Of a stretch of 64,000 nt of DNA, positions 8,610 through 16,847 are shown in pieces (the first letter of the stretch is position 1; each line of letters begins with the position of its first letter). The notes beneath the pieces are model-generated. The model did no database searches. It was not told where the DNA came from and saw only the letters and a program-made list of their open reading frames with translations. The DNA is from Alkalimonas cellulosilytica. GTDB taxonomy: Bacteria > Pseudomonadota > Gammaproteobacteria > Enterobacterales > Alteromonadaceae. The stretch is from the NCBI RefSeq assembly GCF_036325985.1, contig NZ_JAUHLI010000002.1, positions 62,001 to 126,000 on the forward strand, written 5' to 3'. Both the position numbers and the translations under genes were made by a program.

Positions 8610-9495
8610 TTGTATCCGCCTATCTGTCCTGGCAGCAGCTTTGCTGCTGGGACTAACTGGCTGTGCTGCCCAGCACAGCCATGCTCCTGCCTACTGGTTA
8701 ACGCCTGAACCACTGCCTATCCCACAGCGCACTGAAGTAGCGATCGCCCGCTTAACGGAAATTCTGCATCGCGCGGAATTGACCGAGCAACAATCGGCGC
8801 AATTGCACTACGATCGCGGGGTGATGTACGAAAGTGTCGGCCTGACGTCATTAGCACGCTTTGATTTTATGCGGGCACTGCGGCTGCAACCGGATCTGGC
8901 GGGTGCTTATAACTTTATGGGCATTCATTACACCCTGGCTGGTAACTTTGATCAGGCTTATGAAGCTTTTGACTCGGTGCTGGAGCTGGATCCAAGTTAC
9001 GAGTTTGCCTACCTGAACCGGGCATTGGCATTGTATTATGCCGGTCGCATCGATTTATCGCTGTACGATTTTACCGAGTTTCAACAACGCGCTCCAACCG
9101 ATCCCTACCGTGCAGTATGGCTGTATTTAGCGCATGCGGAGCTTGATCCTGAGCTGGCTCGCTCCAAGCTGGCTTCGCTTCGGACTGAACTGGATGCGGA
9201 GAATTGGGGCACACAGCTGGCCGATTTCTTTTTGGGCACTATCAGCGAAGCCGATTTGCTCTACAGTGTGACGGACAACTTAAACAGTGCCAAACAACTG
9301 GCCGAGCGTTTGTGTGAAGCCTATTTTTATCTGGCCAAGTGGCACAGCATGCAGGGTGATACCGAGCGGGCCATGCACAATTTCAAGCTGTCGCTGGCTA
9401 CCAATGTGTTTGAATTCCTTGAGCATCGCTATGCCCGGCTGGAGTTGGCCAGGCTGCGTGATGAGCCACTGAGTGCAGAAGATGCTGTCTTCTAA
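8602..9495 (+). CDS. nlpI: Outer-membrane lipoprotein NlpI, TPR protein
   Basis: NlpI scaffolds peptidoglycan hydrolases and, with Prc, controls degradation of endopeptidases such as MepS. From the ATG at 8602 the signal peptide is 20 residues and the lipobox LTGC gives a lipidated Cys21; an alternative ATG at 8581 would only lengthen the signal peptide. TPR motifs follow, including LHYDRGVMYESVGLTSLARF, YNFMGIHYTLAGNFDQAYEA and AYLNRALALYYAGR. The 297-residue product matches E. coli NlpI (294) in length and order, and downstream of pnp is its usual place. The start overlaps the pnp stop. Confidence 0.93.
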   Translation: MPNCIRLSVLAAALLLGLTGCAAQHSHAPAYWLTPEPLPIPQRTEVAIARLTEILHRAELTEQQSAQLHYDRGVMYESVGLTSLARFDFMRALRLQPDLAGAYNFMGIHYTLAGNFDQAYEAFDSVLELDPSYEFAYLNRALALYYAGRIDLSLYDFTEFQQRAPTDPYRAVWLYLAHAELDPELARSKLASLRTELDAENWGTQLADFFLGTISEADLLYSVTDNLNSAKQLAERLCEAYFYLAKWHSMQGDTERAMHNFKLSLATNVFEFLEHRYARLELARLRDEPLSAEDAVF

Positions 9496-10780
9496 ACGCC
9501 AACCATTCGATTACAAAAGCCAGCTTGCTGGCTTTTTTGCCCTTAGTTTGCTGCTAGGCTGCCAGCCTTCAGGCCCAAGCCCGGAGCAAGCCTTAATGGA
9601 AGCGGCTCAGACCGATGCCCAGGCGGCCCATCGGCTAGCGCAACACCGGTTGGCCGGGCAAGAGTTCGATGCTGCGCTGCGCTGGTTCGAGCATGCCTGG
9701 GCTTTGGGGCAGGGCGCAGCTGCGGCTCCCAGTTTGATGTTACGGCAACGACAGCATGGCAAGCTGGCTACCGCTCAGTGGCTCGAGCAGCAGGTTCAGC
9801 TTCAGCAGCTTAGTCTCGATGGGGTGGATTTGGCCGCACTCGGGCTCTGGCATTTGCAGCATGAAGCAGCAGCCTACTGGCCCTACTGGCAGCAAGCAGG
9901 TTTGACTGACCAACCCGGCTGGCAGTCCGAACATGGCTGCCAACTGACCATTCAGCCGATTGCGGTGAATACCACTGGAGCAGAGCAGTGGATGCTGCTC
10001 CAGGCTGAGTGGCAACGCGATGCTCAATTGGGCCAGCTGCCGGTGTGCTTTAACACGCTGCAACTGATTAGCAGCACCGAGCTGGCATGCAGCGAAGACA
10101 GTGACCGCCGGATAGGGTGCGATTATCGACAGCTCATTCCTTATATCCGCGGTCAGCAGGCGCAGCAGTTGCTGATCCTGGCCGGGCGCGGCAAAGCCAG
10201 CTACAACAATGGCATCATTCAATTGCCGGAGCGGGCCGAGTTGTCGCTACTTAGGCATGAGTTTCTTCATATTTTCCGCTTTATGGATGAATACGCGTTG
10301 CCAGCCGATGCTGCAGCCGAGGTTTGTCAGCCGGATAAGCTGTACCCGAATATTCTGATTGGCAAGCAGCAACTAGCCGCTTATCAGCAGTACTGGGGCC
10401 GATTGCCAGATCCTCTGGAGCTAACCCCGGTCGCTACCTGTCAGAATAGCCCTTATCAGGCTTATCGATTGATTGCCCAGAGCAACAGCATGGAATTGTA
10501 TCAGCTGGATTTGCCGGATTATTACCTGCAGTTGGTGCAACAGCAATTACAGCGACCAGAGCTGCTGATGCCGGTGCACTATTTTCTGGCCTATAAGGCC
10601 CGTATTCATGGCCAGGAAGCCGATTGGTGGCGTTTAATGCAATTGGCAGAACAACTGGGGTACCCGGATGCCAGCCGCTTGCTTAGTCAGCGTGATCAGC
10701 GTGGCTTAACTCCGACAACTCCCGCTCCAGCAGCTGGTCATCACCGAGGTTTAGTTGCACCAATCGCTTCAGGTGACTGA
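9482..10780 (+). CDS. Lipoprotein with Sel1-like repeats and a metallopeptidase-like HEFLH motif; function unknown
   Basis: I do not recognise a characterised homologue. The 432-residue product starts with a signal peptide ending in LLLGC (Cys27), so it should be a lipoprotein. Residues about 40-85 resemble a Sel1/TPR helix pair. In the middle, LRHEFLHIFRFMDEY places H259-E260 and H263 in an HExxH pattern followed by D269-E270; this recalls M64-type zinc peptidases (HEFGH then ADEY), but one residue shorter. A second Sel1-like helix pair is near the C-terminus. The start overlaps the nlpI end by 14 bases. An intrinsic terminator for nlpI lies inside codons 12-19. Peptidase activity is a hypothesis only. 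Confidence 0.75.
   Translation: MLSSKRQPFDYKSQLAGFFALSLLLGCQPSGPSPEQALMEAAQTDAQAAHRLAQHRLAGQEFDAALRWFEHAWALGQGAAAAPSLMLRQRQHGKLATAQWLEQQVQLQQLSLDGVDLAALGLWHLQHEAAAYWPYWQQAGLTDQPGWQSEHGCQLTIQPIAVNTTGAEQWMLLQAEWQRDAQLGQLPVCFNTLQLISSTELACSEDSDRRIGCDYRQLIPYIRGQQAQQLLILAGRGKASYNNGIIQLPERAELSLLRHEFLHIFRFMDEYALPADAAAEVCQPDKLYPNILIGKQQLAAYQQYWGRLPDPLELTPVATCQNSPYQAYRLIAQSNSMELYQLDLPDYYLQLVQQQLQRPELLMPVHYFLAYKARIHGQEADWWRLMQLAEQLGYPDASRLLSQRDQRGLTPTTPAPAAGHHRGLVAPIASGD
9515..9538 (+). terminator. Intrinsic terminator after nlpI, embedded in the next gene
   Basis: AAAAGCCAG (9515-9523) pairs with CTGGCTTTT (9528-9536) around a CTTG loop and runs into six T. It is a textbook terminator 20 bases after the nlpI stop, yet it lies within the signal-peptide coding region of the following lipoprotein. 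Translation of that gene would open the hairpin, so it may act conditionally. Confidence 0.8.
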
Positions 10781-11048
10781 TGCTGTCCAAATCGATTTTC
10801 TCGCAGTGCAGGCCGAGCAGGGTATCGGTTTGGTGGGCTACGCTGACCTGCATGTTAATAATGAGCACGCTGTCCTGCAAAGGGACCAGCAGTTCAAAAG
10901 AGGTGCTAACCGTGGGAAACTGGTCGGGCTTACTGACCAAAGCACCTTTCAGTGATAAATCCAGCAGCTCGGTAGCATAGCTCTCACCAGCAATTTTCAG
11001 GGTGGCTGGGCCATGAAAAGGAATACGATGATAGCGGCGGTTGTCCAT
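10683..11048 (-). CDS. PilZ-domain c-di-GMP receptor
   Basis: Single-domain protein of 121 residues. It has both c-di-GMP-binding motifs of the PilZ family: an N-terminal RRYHR (RxxxR) and the later DLSLKG (DxSxxG). No other domain is visible, so it would act as a free adaptor. Its 3' end overlaps the 3' end of the upstream convergent lipoprotein gene by about 98 bases. It is transcribed away from the GGDEF gene at 11203, a divergent pairing of a c-di-GMP maker and a c-di-GMP receptor that suggests a shared pathway. Confidence 0.88.
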   Translation of the reverse strand: MDNRRYHRIPFHGPATLKIAGESYATELLDLSLKGALVSKPDQFPTVSTSFELLVPLQDSVLIINMQVSVAHQTDTLLGLHCEKIDLDSISHLKRLVQLNLGDDQLLERELSELSHADHAD

Positions 11049-11124
11049 AGCGGTCTCTTTTGCTGGTTGGCTGTGTTAAGGATAGCTGGTTTAATCGTCT
11101 TTGACATCCGTTTTCACCGCCGAA

Positions 11125-11154
11125 TTGGCAAACAAGCCTGGCCTGCATTACACT
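11125..11154 (+). promoter_or_regulatory. Possible sigma-70 promoter of the GGDEF gene
   Basis: TTGGCA (11125-11130) and TACACT (11149-11154) are 18 bases apart and would leave a leader of about 40 bases before the ATG at 11203. It is the best promoter-like match in the divergent intergenic region. Confidence 0.45.
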
Positions 11155-11202
11155 CTTAGTATCTGTGGTATAAGTGCTTGTTCGAAAGCCGATAGTGGAC
11201 GT

Positions 11203-12723
11203 ATGAACCTCTACCTCGAACAATTGGCGCAGTCGGTAACGACGGCATCGGATCTGGAGAGCCTGACCAGGCCTTTACTGGCTTTGTTGCAGGAAATGAC
11301 CGGTCTTGACTCCACCTATCTTACCAAAGTTGATCAAACCGCTGGCTATCAGCAAATTCTTTACGCCATGAATACCGCGTCATTGACCTTGCCAGAAGGG
11401 TTGAAAGTCCCGTGGGAAGATACCTTATGCCGTCGGGCCATACTGCAAGAGCGTTTTGTGACGCAGGATGTGCCTGCAATTTGGGGCGACTCGGATGCTG
11501 CACGGGAGCTCGGCCTGCAAACCTACGTCAGTGTGCCGGTGTATTTAACCGATGGTGTATTATTCGGTACCCTCTGTGGTGCCAGTGCCAGCCAAACCGT
11601 GGTTCAAGCCAAGCACACTAAGATTCTGCAGCTGTTTGCCCAGTTGATTGCCTGGCAACTGGAGCGTGAGCAGCAACTATCACTGCAATCAAGGCGGGCT
11701 CAGGAAACCGAGCAGCGATTGCATGGGATGTCATTATTGGCTGAGCTGGGGGATCTGTGTTTATTGGCCAGTTCGCTGACCGAGGTGTTGCAAAAAGCCA
11801 GTGTTCTATTGCAGCGATTGCCTGATTGGCCTATGGTGCTGCCGTTCCGGCAACGTGCCGGTGAAACTGAACTGCTGGTGACGCATAAACTGACCCCGGA
11901 CCAACAAGAGGCAGTGTATTACCTGATCCGTTGCTACAGTAAAAAAGCCATGGAGCAAGGCGAGGTACTGTGGCTGTGTCAGGGTGATAACGCAGCGGTG
12001 AGTGCGATGCGAACCATGCTGGGATTAAAACCAAGCGGCGCTGTTGCCTGCATCACGGCTGAGAATCATGATGAGTTGGATGGCGGGATTTTATTGCTCA
12101 GTCAGCGTGAGCAGCTACCGGACTCATCGTTTATTCTCAGTTGCACCAATTACCTGTCATTACTCGCAACCCGCTTGTACGACCAAAATTGTTTATTGCA
12201 AATGAATAAAGAGCTGAGCGTGCATGCGCTGCACGATCCATTAACCGGTTTAGCCAATCGGCGCTATCTGCATGAAACTTTGCAACGGACTATGGCGCAA
12301 AAGAACCGCCATGGGGGGCAGTTGTTGCTGGCTTTCATCGATTTGGATAAGTTTAAACAGATCAATGATGAACATGGCCATCAGGTTGGGGATGCTTTTT
12401 TAGTGGCCTTGGCGGAGCGTCTGCAGGCCGTGATGCGTGAAGGGGATCTGGTAGCGCGCTATGGCGGCGATGAGTTCATCGTGATGGCATGCCTGGCCGC
12501 CGACGACGATGCCAGCCGGGCCAGTCACAGCCTGTCCGTAAAACTGCAGCAAGCCACCAGCGGTACCTTCGCTTTGCAAGGGGTCTCATTGCAGTACGCT
12601 GGCCCCAGCATTGGCATGGTGCAATGGCAGCCGGGTGGTATTGATATGGAAAGCCTGATCCAACAAGCAGATCAGGCCATGTATCAGGTCAAGCAGCAGC
12701 GCAAGGCGGCAAGCAGGGGCTAG
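11203..12723 (+). CDS. GAF-GGDEF diguanylate cyclase
   Basis: Makes c-di-GMP from two GTP. The 506-residue cytoplasmic protein starts with a GAF domain (about residues 10-165, with LPWEDTLCRRAI-like core written here as VPWEDTLCRRAILQE and TYVSVPVYLTDG). A less clear middle region (about 190-350) follows, then a GGDEF domain. The active site GGDEF is intact at 421-425, and the inhibitory I-site RxxD is present at R412-D415, so product inhibition is expected. The start at 11203 is chosen because the protein from here begins at the GAF region; an upstream in-frame TTG at 11101 is less likely. It ends directly against the lipA stop, tail to tail. The signal sensed is unknown. Confidence 0.92.
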   Translation: MNLYLEQLAQSVTTASDLESLTRPLLALLQEMTGLDSTYLTKVDQTAGYQQILYAMNTASLTLPEGLKVPWEDTLCRRAILQERFVTQDVPAIWGDSDAARELGLQTYVSVPVYLTDGVLFGTLCGASASQTVVQAKHTKILQLFAQLIAWQLEREQQLSLQSRRAQETEQRLHGMSLLAELGDLCLLASSLTEVLQKASVLLQRLPDWPMVLPFRQRAGETELLVTHKLTPDQQEAVYYLIRCYSKKAMEQGEVLWLCQGDNAAVSAMRTMLGLKPSGAVACITAENHDELDGGILLLSQREQLPDSSFILSCTNYLSLLATRLYDQNCLLQMNKELSVHALHDPLTGLANRRYLHETLQRTMAQKNRHGGQLLLAFIDLDKFKQINDEHGHQVGDAFLVALAERLQAVMREGDLVARYGGDEFIVMACLAADDDASRASHSLSVKLQQATSGTFALQGVSLQYAGPSIGMVQWQPGGIDMESLIQQADQAMYQVKQQRKAASRG

Positions 12724-13707
12724 TTAAGCCGGCTTAAAACTGCTGACTATCTCTTCACCGGCAGCCTGGCGATCGGCATGGTAGCTGGATCGAACAAAAG
12801 GCCCGCAAGCCGCATGTTTAAAGCCCAGTTCATAGGCGATGCGTTTAATCTCATCAAACTCGGCTGGTGGTACATAACGCTCTACCGGCAGGTGATGCTT
12901 GCTGGGTTGCAGGTACTGGCCAACGGTCAGCATATCCACATCGTGCGCCCGCAAGTCTTTCAGTACTTCAATCAGTTCTTCGGTGGTTTCGCCAAGGCCG
13001 ACCATCAGGCCGGATTTGGTGGAAATGTGCGGGTGTGCGGCTTTAAAGCGTTTTAACAGCTGCAGAGACCACTTGTAATCGGCACCTGGTCGCGCCAGTT
13101 TGTACAGGCGAGGGGCGGTTTCTAAGTTGTGGTTGAAGACATCCGGCGGCGTCTGGGTCAAAATATCCAGTGCGGTGTCCATGCGACCACGAAAATCCGG
13201 CACCAGCACTTCAATTTTGATGTCCGGGCTGTGCACACGAATTTCGCGGATGCAATCGGCAAAGTGCTGGGCACCGCCATCGCGCAAATCATCCCGGTCG
13301 ACCGAGGTGATCACCACGTATTTTAGCTTCATATCCCGGATGGTGAGTGCCAGTTTTTCCGGCTCTTCGGCACTTGGCGGCAGTGGCCGGCCATGAGCCA
13401 CGTCGCAAAACGGGCAACGCCGGGTACAGATAGCCCCTAAAATCATAAAGGTAGCTGTGCCGTGGTTAAAGCATTCCGGCAGGTTGGGACAGGCAGCTTC
13501 TTCACAGACCGAGTGCAAACCGTGTTTGCGCATCGCGCCTTTGATTTCATCGATGCGCTCGGAGCTTTTCGGCAGTTTGATTTTCAGCCAGTCTGGCTTA
13601 CGCAGCATCTGGTCGCGCTCGGTTGGTAACACCTTGACCGGGATCAGTGCCATCTTGTCGGCGTCGCGGAGTTTAACCCCGGGTTGCATACGTGCTGTTT
13701 TAGTCAT
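12724..13707 (-). CDS. lipA: Lipoyl synthase
   Basis: Radical-SAM enzyme that inserts two sulfur atoms into protein-bound octanoyl groups to make lipoate. The auxiliary-cluster cysteines are C68, C73 and C79, and the radical-SAM CxxxCxxC is C94, C98 and C101, the same numbering as E. coli. The start at 13707 (MTKTARMQPGVKLRDADKM) is chosen for its fit with the family; an upstream extension of 15 residues is not conserved. The 327-residue product overlaps the lipB end by 8 bases. Last gene of the leuS-lipA block. Confidence 0.97.
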   Translation of the reverse strand: MTKTARMQPGVKLRDADKMALIPVKVLPTERDQMLRKPDWLKIKLPKSSERIDEIKGAMRKHGLHSVCEEAACPNLPECFNHGTATFMILGAICTRRCPFCDVAHGRPLPPSAEEPEKLALTIRDMKLKYVVITSVDRDDLRDGGAQHFADCIREIRVHSPDIKIEVLVPDFRGRMDTALDILTQTPPDVFNHNLETAPRLYKLARPGADYKWSLQLLKRFKAAHPHISTKSGLMVGLGETTEELIEVLKDLRAHDVDMLTVGQYLQPSKHHLPVERYVPPAEFDEIKRIAYELGFKHAACGPFVRSSYHADRQAAGEEIVSSFKPA

Positions 13708-14362
13708 ACTGCCTGTCCAATCCTGTGTGGTAATGCAGTTCATGGCAACCAAGTTTCTGGCTGAACTGCTGAATCAGTTGTTGTTCGATCGTGGCCATGC
13801 TGATTGGGCCAAAATCGCTGCATTGAATCATTTCCATGCCGGCATAGCCGCAGGGATTAATGCGGGAGAATGGCGATAAATCCATATCGACATTCAGTGC
13901 CAGGCCGTGGAAGCTGCAGCCTTTACGAATGCGTAGCCCCAACGAGGCAATTTTTTTGTTGTCGACATATACGCCAGGTGCATCCGGCTTGGCGTAGGCC
14001 TGGATCTGAGAGCCTGCCAGAGTATCAATCAATACCTGCTCCAGCAGAGTGACCAGTTCACGCACCCCGATTTTACGGCGCTTTAAATCCAGCAGCACAT
14101 ACACCATCTGCTGACCGGGACCATGGTAAGTGACCTGACCGCCCCGATCAACCTGCACCACCGGGATATCTCCTGTGGCCAGGATATGCTCTGCTTTACC
14201 AGCCTGGCCCTGAGTAAATACCGGCTGATGCTGTAAAAACCAGAGCTCGTCCTGGCTGTGTTCATTGCGCGCATCGGTAAAGGCTTGCATCGCTTGCCAA
14301 ATCGGTTGGTACGGCTGGATGCCGAGCTGGCGAATGATCAGTGCATTGGTCGCTGTCGTCAT
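13700..14362 (-). CDS. lipB: Octanoyltransferase LipB
   Basis: Transfers octanoyl from acyl-carrier protein to lipoyl domains, the step before LipA. The 220-residue product has the catalytic Cys in INPCG (C171) and the partner Lys in NKKIASLG (K137), and the signature RGGQVTYHGPGQQ. The start overlaps the ybeD stop by one base (TGATG) and its end overlaps lipA, so ybeD-lipB-lipA are translationally linked. Confidence 0.97.
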   Translation of the reverse strand: MTTATNALIIRQLGIQPYQPIWQAMQAFTDARNEHSQDELWFLQHQPVFTQGQAGKAEHILATGDIPVVQVDRGGQVTYHGPGQQMVYVLLDLKRRKIGVRELVTLLEQVLIDTLAGSQIQAYAKPDAPGVYVDNKKIASLGLRIRKGCSFHGLALNVDMDLSPFSRINPCGYAGMEMIQCSDFGPISMATIEQQLIQQFSQKLGCHELHYHTGLDRQYD

Positions 14363-14643
14363 CAGAGTACGTAACGCACCAGTTCCAGTTTACTTAATTC
14401 GGTATAAAGTAATTCGATGTGATCTTTGTCGACGACCCGAACGGCAATACGTACTGAGTGATAATTGCCTTTGGCACTTGGTTTGATGCTTGGGCTGTAA
14501 TCGGCGGCTTCGGCATGTTGCTGCAGCACGCCGATAATGTCATCGACCAGCCGCTCATGCGCGACACCCATTACTTTAAAGTCGACGGTGCACGGAAAAT
14601 CAAGCAGTGCATCAAAGTTGGTATTTTTTACAGGGGTTACCAT
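14362..14643 (-). CDS. ybeD: YbeD family protein (DUF493)
   Basis: Small conserved protein of 93 residues with an ACT-like fold in E. coli; a role linked to lipoate metabolism is suggested mainly by its constant position before lipB. The start at 14643 (MVTPVKNTNFDALLDFP) has a GGAGG-type site just upstream; six more residues would be added by an upstream start. Conserved DFPCTVDFKVMG and ending in ELSKLELVRYVL. Confidence 0.93.
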   Translation of the reverse strand: MVTPVKNTNFDALLDFPCTVDFKVMGVAHERLVDDIIGVLQQHAEAADYSPSIKPSAKGNYHSVRIAVRVVDKDHIELLYTELSKLELVRYVL

Positions 14644-14661
14644 GCCAAGCCTCCAGAACAA

Positions 14662-14697
14662 ACAACCCGGCTATTTTACTGCATTTCGCCGGGTTGT
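14662..14697. repeat. Perfect 10-base inverted repeat between dacA and ybeD
   Basis: ACAACCCGGC (14662-14671) and GCCGGGTTGT (14688-14697) flank a 16-base loop. On the minus strand, downstream of dacA, the stem runs into TTGTTC rather than a full T run, so it may be a weak terminator or attenuator separating dacA from ybeD-lipB-lipA. Confidence 0.55.
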
Positions 14698-14755
14698 AAC
14701 AGGGGGAGGCTAAAGTCACTCCAGAATCAGAGCAGGGCCTGATGCCGGATCAGAG

Positions 14756-15907
14756 CTAGCTGAACAGCATGCGCAGATAGTCCAGCAGGCGTTTGAAGAG
14801 GCTGCCGCGCTCGACCGGCTCCAGGGTGACCAGTGGATACTCGGCAATGACATCGCCGCCTAAACTCAACTGCAGGCTGCCAACCACCTGACCGCGTTGC
14901 AGTGGCGCTACCAGCTGTTGCTCTAACTTTACCTCTGTTTTCAGATTACGTTGCTGACCGCGTGGAATGGTAATCAGGTTTTGCTGACCCAGCCCCAGAC
15001 GAACACTGTTGACTTCGCCTTGCCAAACCCGGGGCTCGGCAAAAACTTCGCCAACAGGAAAGGGGGTAATGGTTTCAAAAAAACGAAAACCATAGTTCAG
15101 TAATTTGCGGTTTTCCTGGGCCCGGATTTGCTCGCTGGGGGTGCCCATAACGACCGAGATCAGTCGCATATCATCACGGGTTGCCGAGGTGATCAGGCTG
15201 TAGCCTGCTTCCGAGGTAAAGCCGGTTTTGATGCCATCTACTGCCAGATTCCGATCCCACAGCAGCGAGTTGCGGTTGTATTGGCGAATGTTGTTGTAAG
15301 TAAACTCACGTTCAGAGTACAGGGCGTACATATCCGGTACATCGCGGATTAAGGCTTTGGATAAAATAGCCATATCGCGCGGTGTGGTACGCTGATCCGG
15401 ATGCTGTAAGCCATGGCTGTTGCCAAAGGTGGTGCTGTGCATGCCCAGACGCTCGGCATGGGCATTCATTAAATCGACAAAAGCACTTTCGCTACCGGCA
15501 ATATGCTCGGCCATGGCGACGCAGGCATCGTTACCGGATTGCACCATAATGCCGCGGTTCAAATCAGCGACGGAAACCTGAGTACCCACCTCAATAAACA
15601 TCAACGACGAGCCAGGGAAATTACGAGCCCAGGCTTGCTGGCTAATGGTCACCATATCGGCATCACTGATATTGCCATTTTTCAGTTCAGTACCGATGAT
15701 GTAAGCCGTCATCATCTTGGTCAGACTGGCCGGGGAAAGCAGCATATCTGCGTTGTGTTCGGATAGCACGGTACCGGTATCAAAGTCGACCAGGATATGG
15801 CCTTTGGCATTCACCTCTGGTGGTGACGGCACCACAGTCACCGCTTGTACCTGGCTGAACAGTAGGGCAACACACGCAAAAGCAAAGCAACGAATCACAG
15901 TTTTCAT
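14756..15907 (-). CDS. dacA: D-alanyl-D-alanine carboxypeptidase, PBP5/6 type
   Basis: Periplasmic enzyme that trims the terminal D-Ala from peptidoglycan stem peptides. The 383-residue precursor has a cleavable signal peptide (about 22 residues, VQA then VTV). Active-site motifs are SLTK (S61, K64), SGN and KTG. A PBP5 C-terminal beta domain follows, and the last residues (SLFKRLLDYLRMLFS) form the amphipathic helix that anchors the protein to the outer face of the inner membrane. An AAAGG site precedes the ATG. It follows rlpA by 37 bases in the mrdA-mrdB-rlpA-dacA order usual in gammaproteobacteria. Confidence 0.97.
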   Translation of the reverse strand: MKTVIRCFAFACVALLFSQVQAVTVVPSPPEVNAKGHILVDFDTGTVLSEHNADMLLSPASLTKMMTAYIIGTELKNGNISDADMVTISQQAWARNFPGSSLMFIEVGTQVSVADLNRGIMVQSGNDACVAMAEHIAGSESAFVDLMNAHAERLGMHSTTFGNSHGLQHPDQRTTPRDMAILSKALIRDVPDMYALYSEREFTYNNIRQYNRNSLLWDRNLAVDGIKTGFTSEAGYSLITSATRDDMRLISVVMGTPSEQIRAQENRKLLNYGFRFFETITPFPVGEVFAEPRVWQGEVNSVRLGLGQQNLITIPRGQQRNLKTEVKLEQQLVAPLQRGQVVGSLQLSLGGDVIAEYPLVTLEPVERGSLFKRLLDYLRMLFS

Positions 15908-15944
15908 AGCACCTTTCTTTCTGATATCAATAAATCATTGGGAG

Positions 15945-16832
15945 TCAGCTGCATGCCTGACTGTCGGTAAAGTAAGCCGAGGGATAAAGTTCCGCCCTCA
16001 GTTGTTGCAACCAGTCCTGAGCCTGCCTGGCATCGGCGATAGGGCCAACCAGCAGGCGGTAAATGCCATTATGGTGACTGATTTTGGTGCTAAATGCCAG
16101 TTGCTGTTCCAGCTGCTGGCCCAGTTCAGTCGCTCTTTGGTCGTTTTGACTGGCGAAGACCTGAATGTAACAAGACGCTGCCGGAGCCTGAGCCGGAGCC
16201 GCTGCGATGACCTGCTCGCTCAACTCGGGACGTACTGCTGCTACCAGCACTTCGGAGCTGCTACTTTGTTGCACCATAGCCGGTGATGCTATCAGCTCTA
16301 CCTGAACCGGCGCTGTACCCTGTTGCAGCATGCCTAGTTTATGGGCAGCTGCATAGGACAAATCAATAATGCGATCCTGATGAAAAGGTCCACGATCATT
16401 GACCCGGACAATGGCACTTTTTTGGTTCACCAAATTGGTGACCCGGACATAGGATGGCAAGGGCAGGGTGGTATGAGCAGCACTCATGCTGAACATATCG
16501 TAGACTTCGCCATTGGATGTCTTATGGCCGTGGAACTTCATGCCATACCAGGAAGCGATACCGGTTGCTTTGTATTCGGTGACATCGGTTTTTGGCTGGT
16601 AATCCACGCCAAAAATCCGGTAGGCATGGTTGCCACCCCGGCTCAGGGGTTGAATGCTTGGTTCAGGATCGACCATTTCCAGCAGAGTGGGTAAACGATC
16701 TGGTTTGTGATCCTGCTCAAATTGATAGCGCCCGGCATTGGGCGACACCAAATCAGGGTTCGGGGCAGGGCTATGGCTGCAGGCAGTTAGGATGAGGACG
16801 CCAAACGACAGTGACAGACAGCGAAAATACAT
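15945..16832 (-). CDS. rlpA: Septal ring lytic transglycosylase RlpA
   Basis: Outer-membrane lipoprotein that cleaves glycan strands lacking stem peptides and binds them through its SPOR domain. The 295-residue product has a lipobox LTAC (Cys near 18), a double-psi beta-barrel catalytic core (ATGIASWYGMKFHGHKTSNG and RVNDRGPFHQDRIIDLS, containing the conserved Asp and His) and a C-terminal SPOR domain (CYIQVFASQNDQRATELG to the end). The start at 16832 is an ATG with CAGGAG 8 bases upstream; a GTG just before is less likely. Confidence 0.95.
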   Translation of the reverse strand: MYFRCLSLSFGVLILTACSHSPAPNPDLVSPNAGRYQFEQDHKPDRLPTLLEMVDPEPSIQPLSRGGNHAYRIFGVDYQPKTDVTEYKATGIASWYGMKFHGHKTSNGEVYDMFSMSAAHTTLPLPSYVRVTNLVNQKSAIVRVNDRGPFHQDRIIDLSYAAAHKLGMLQQGTAPVQVELIASPAMVQQSSSSEVLVAAVRPELSEQVIAAAPAQAPAASCYIQVFASQNDQRATELGQQLEQQLAFSTKISHHNGIYRLLVGPIADARQAQDWLQQLRAELYPSAYFTDSQACS

Positions 16833-16847
16833 CACGAAAACTCCTGT

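Noticed and set aside
11169..11195. Sigma-28-like sequence (TATA-N15-GCCGATAG) before the GGDEF gene
   Set aside because: The -10 ends only 7 bases before the ATG, so the transcript would have no leader, and both boxes deviate from consensus.
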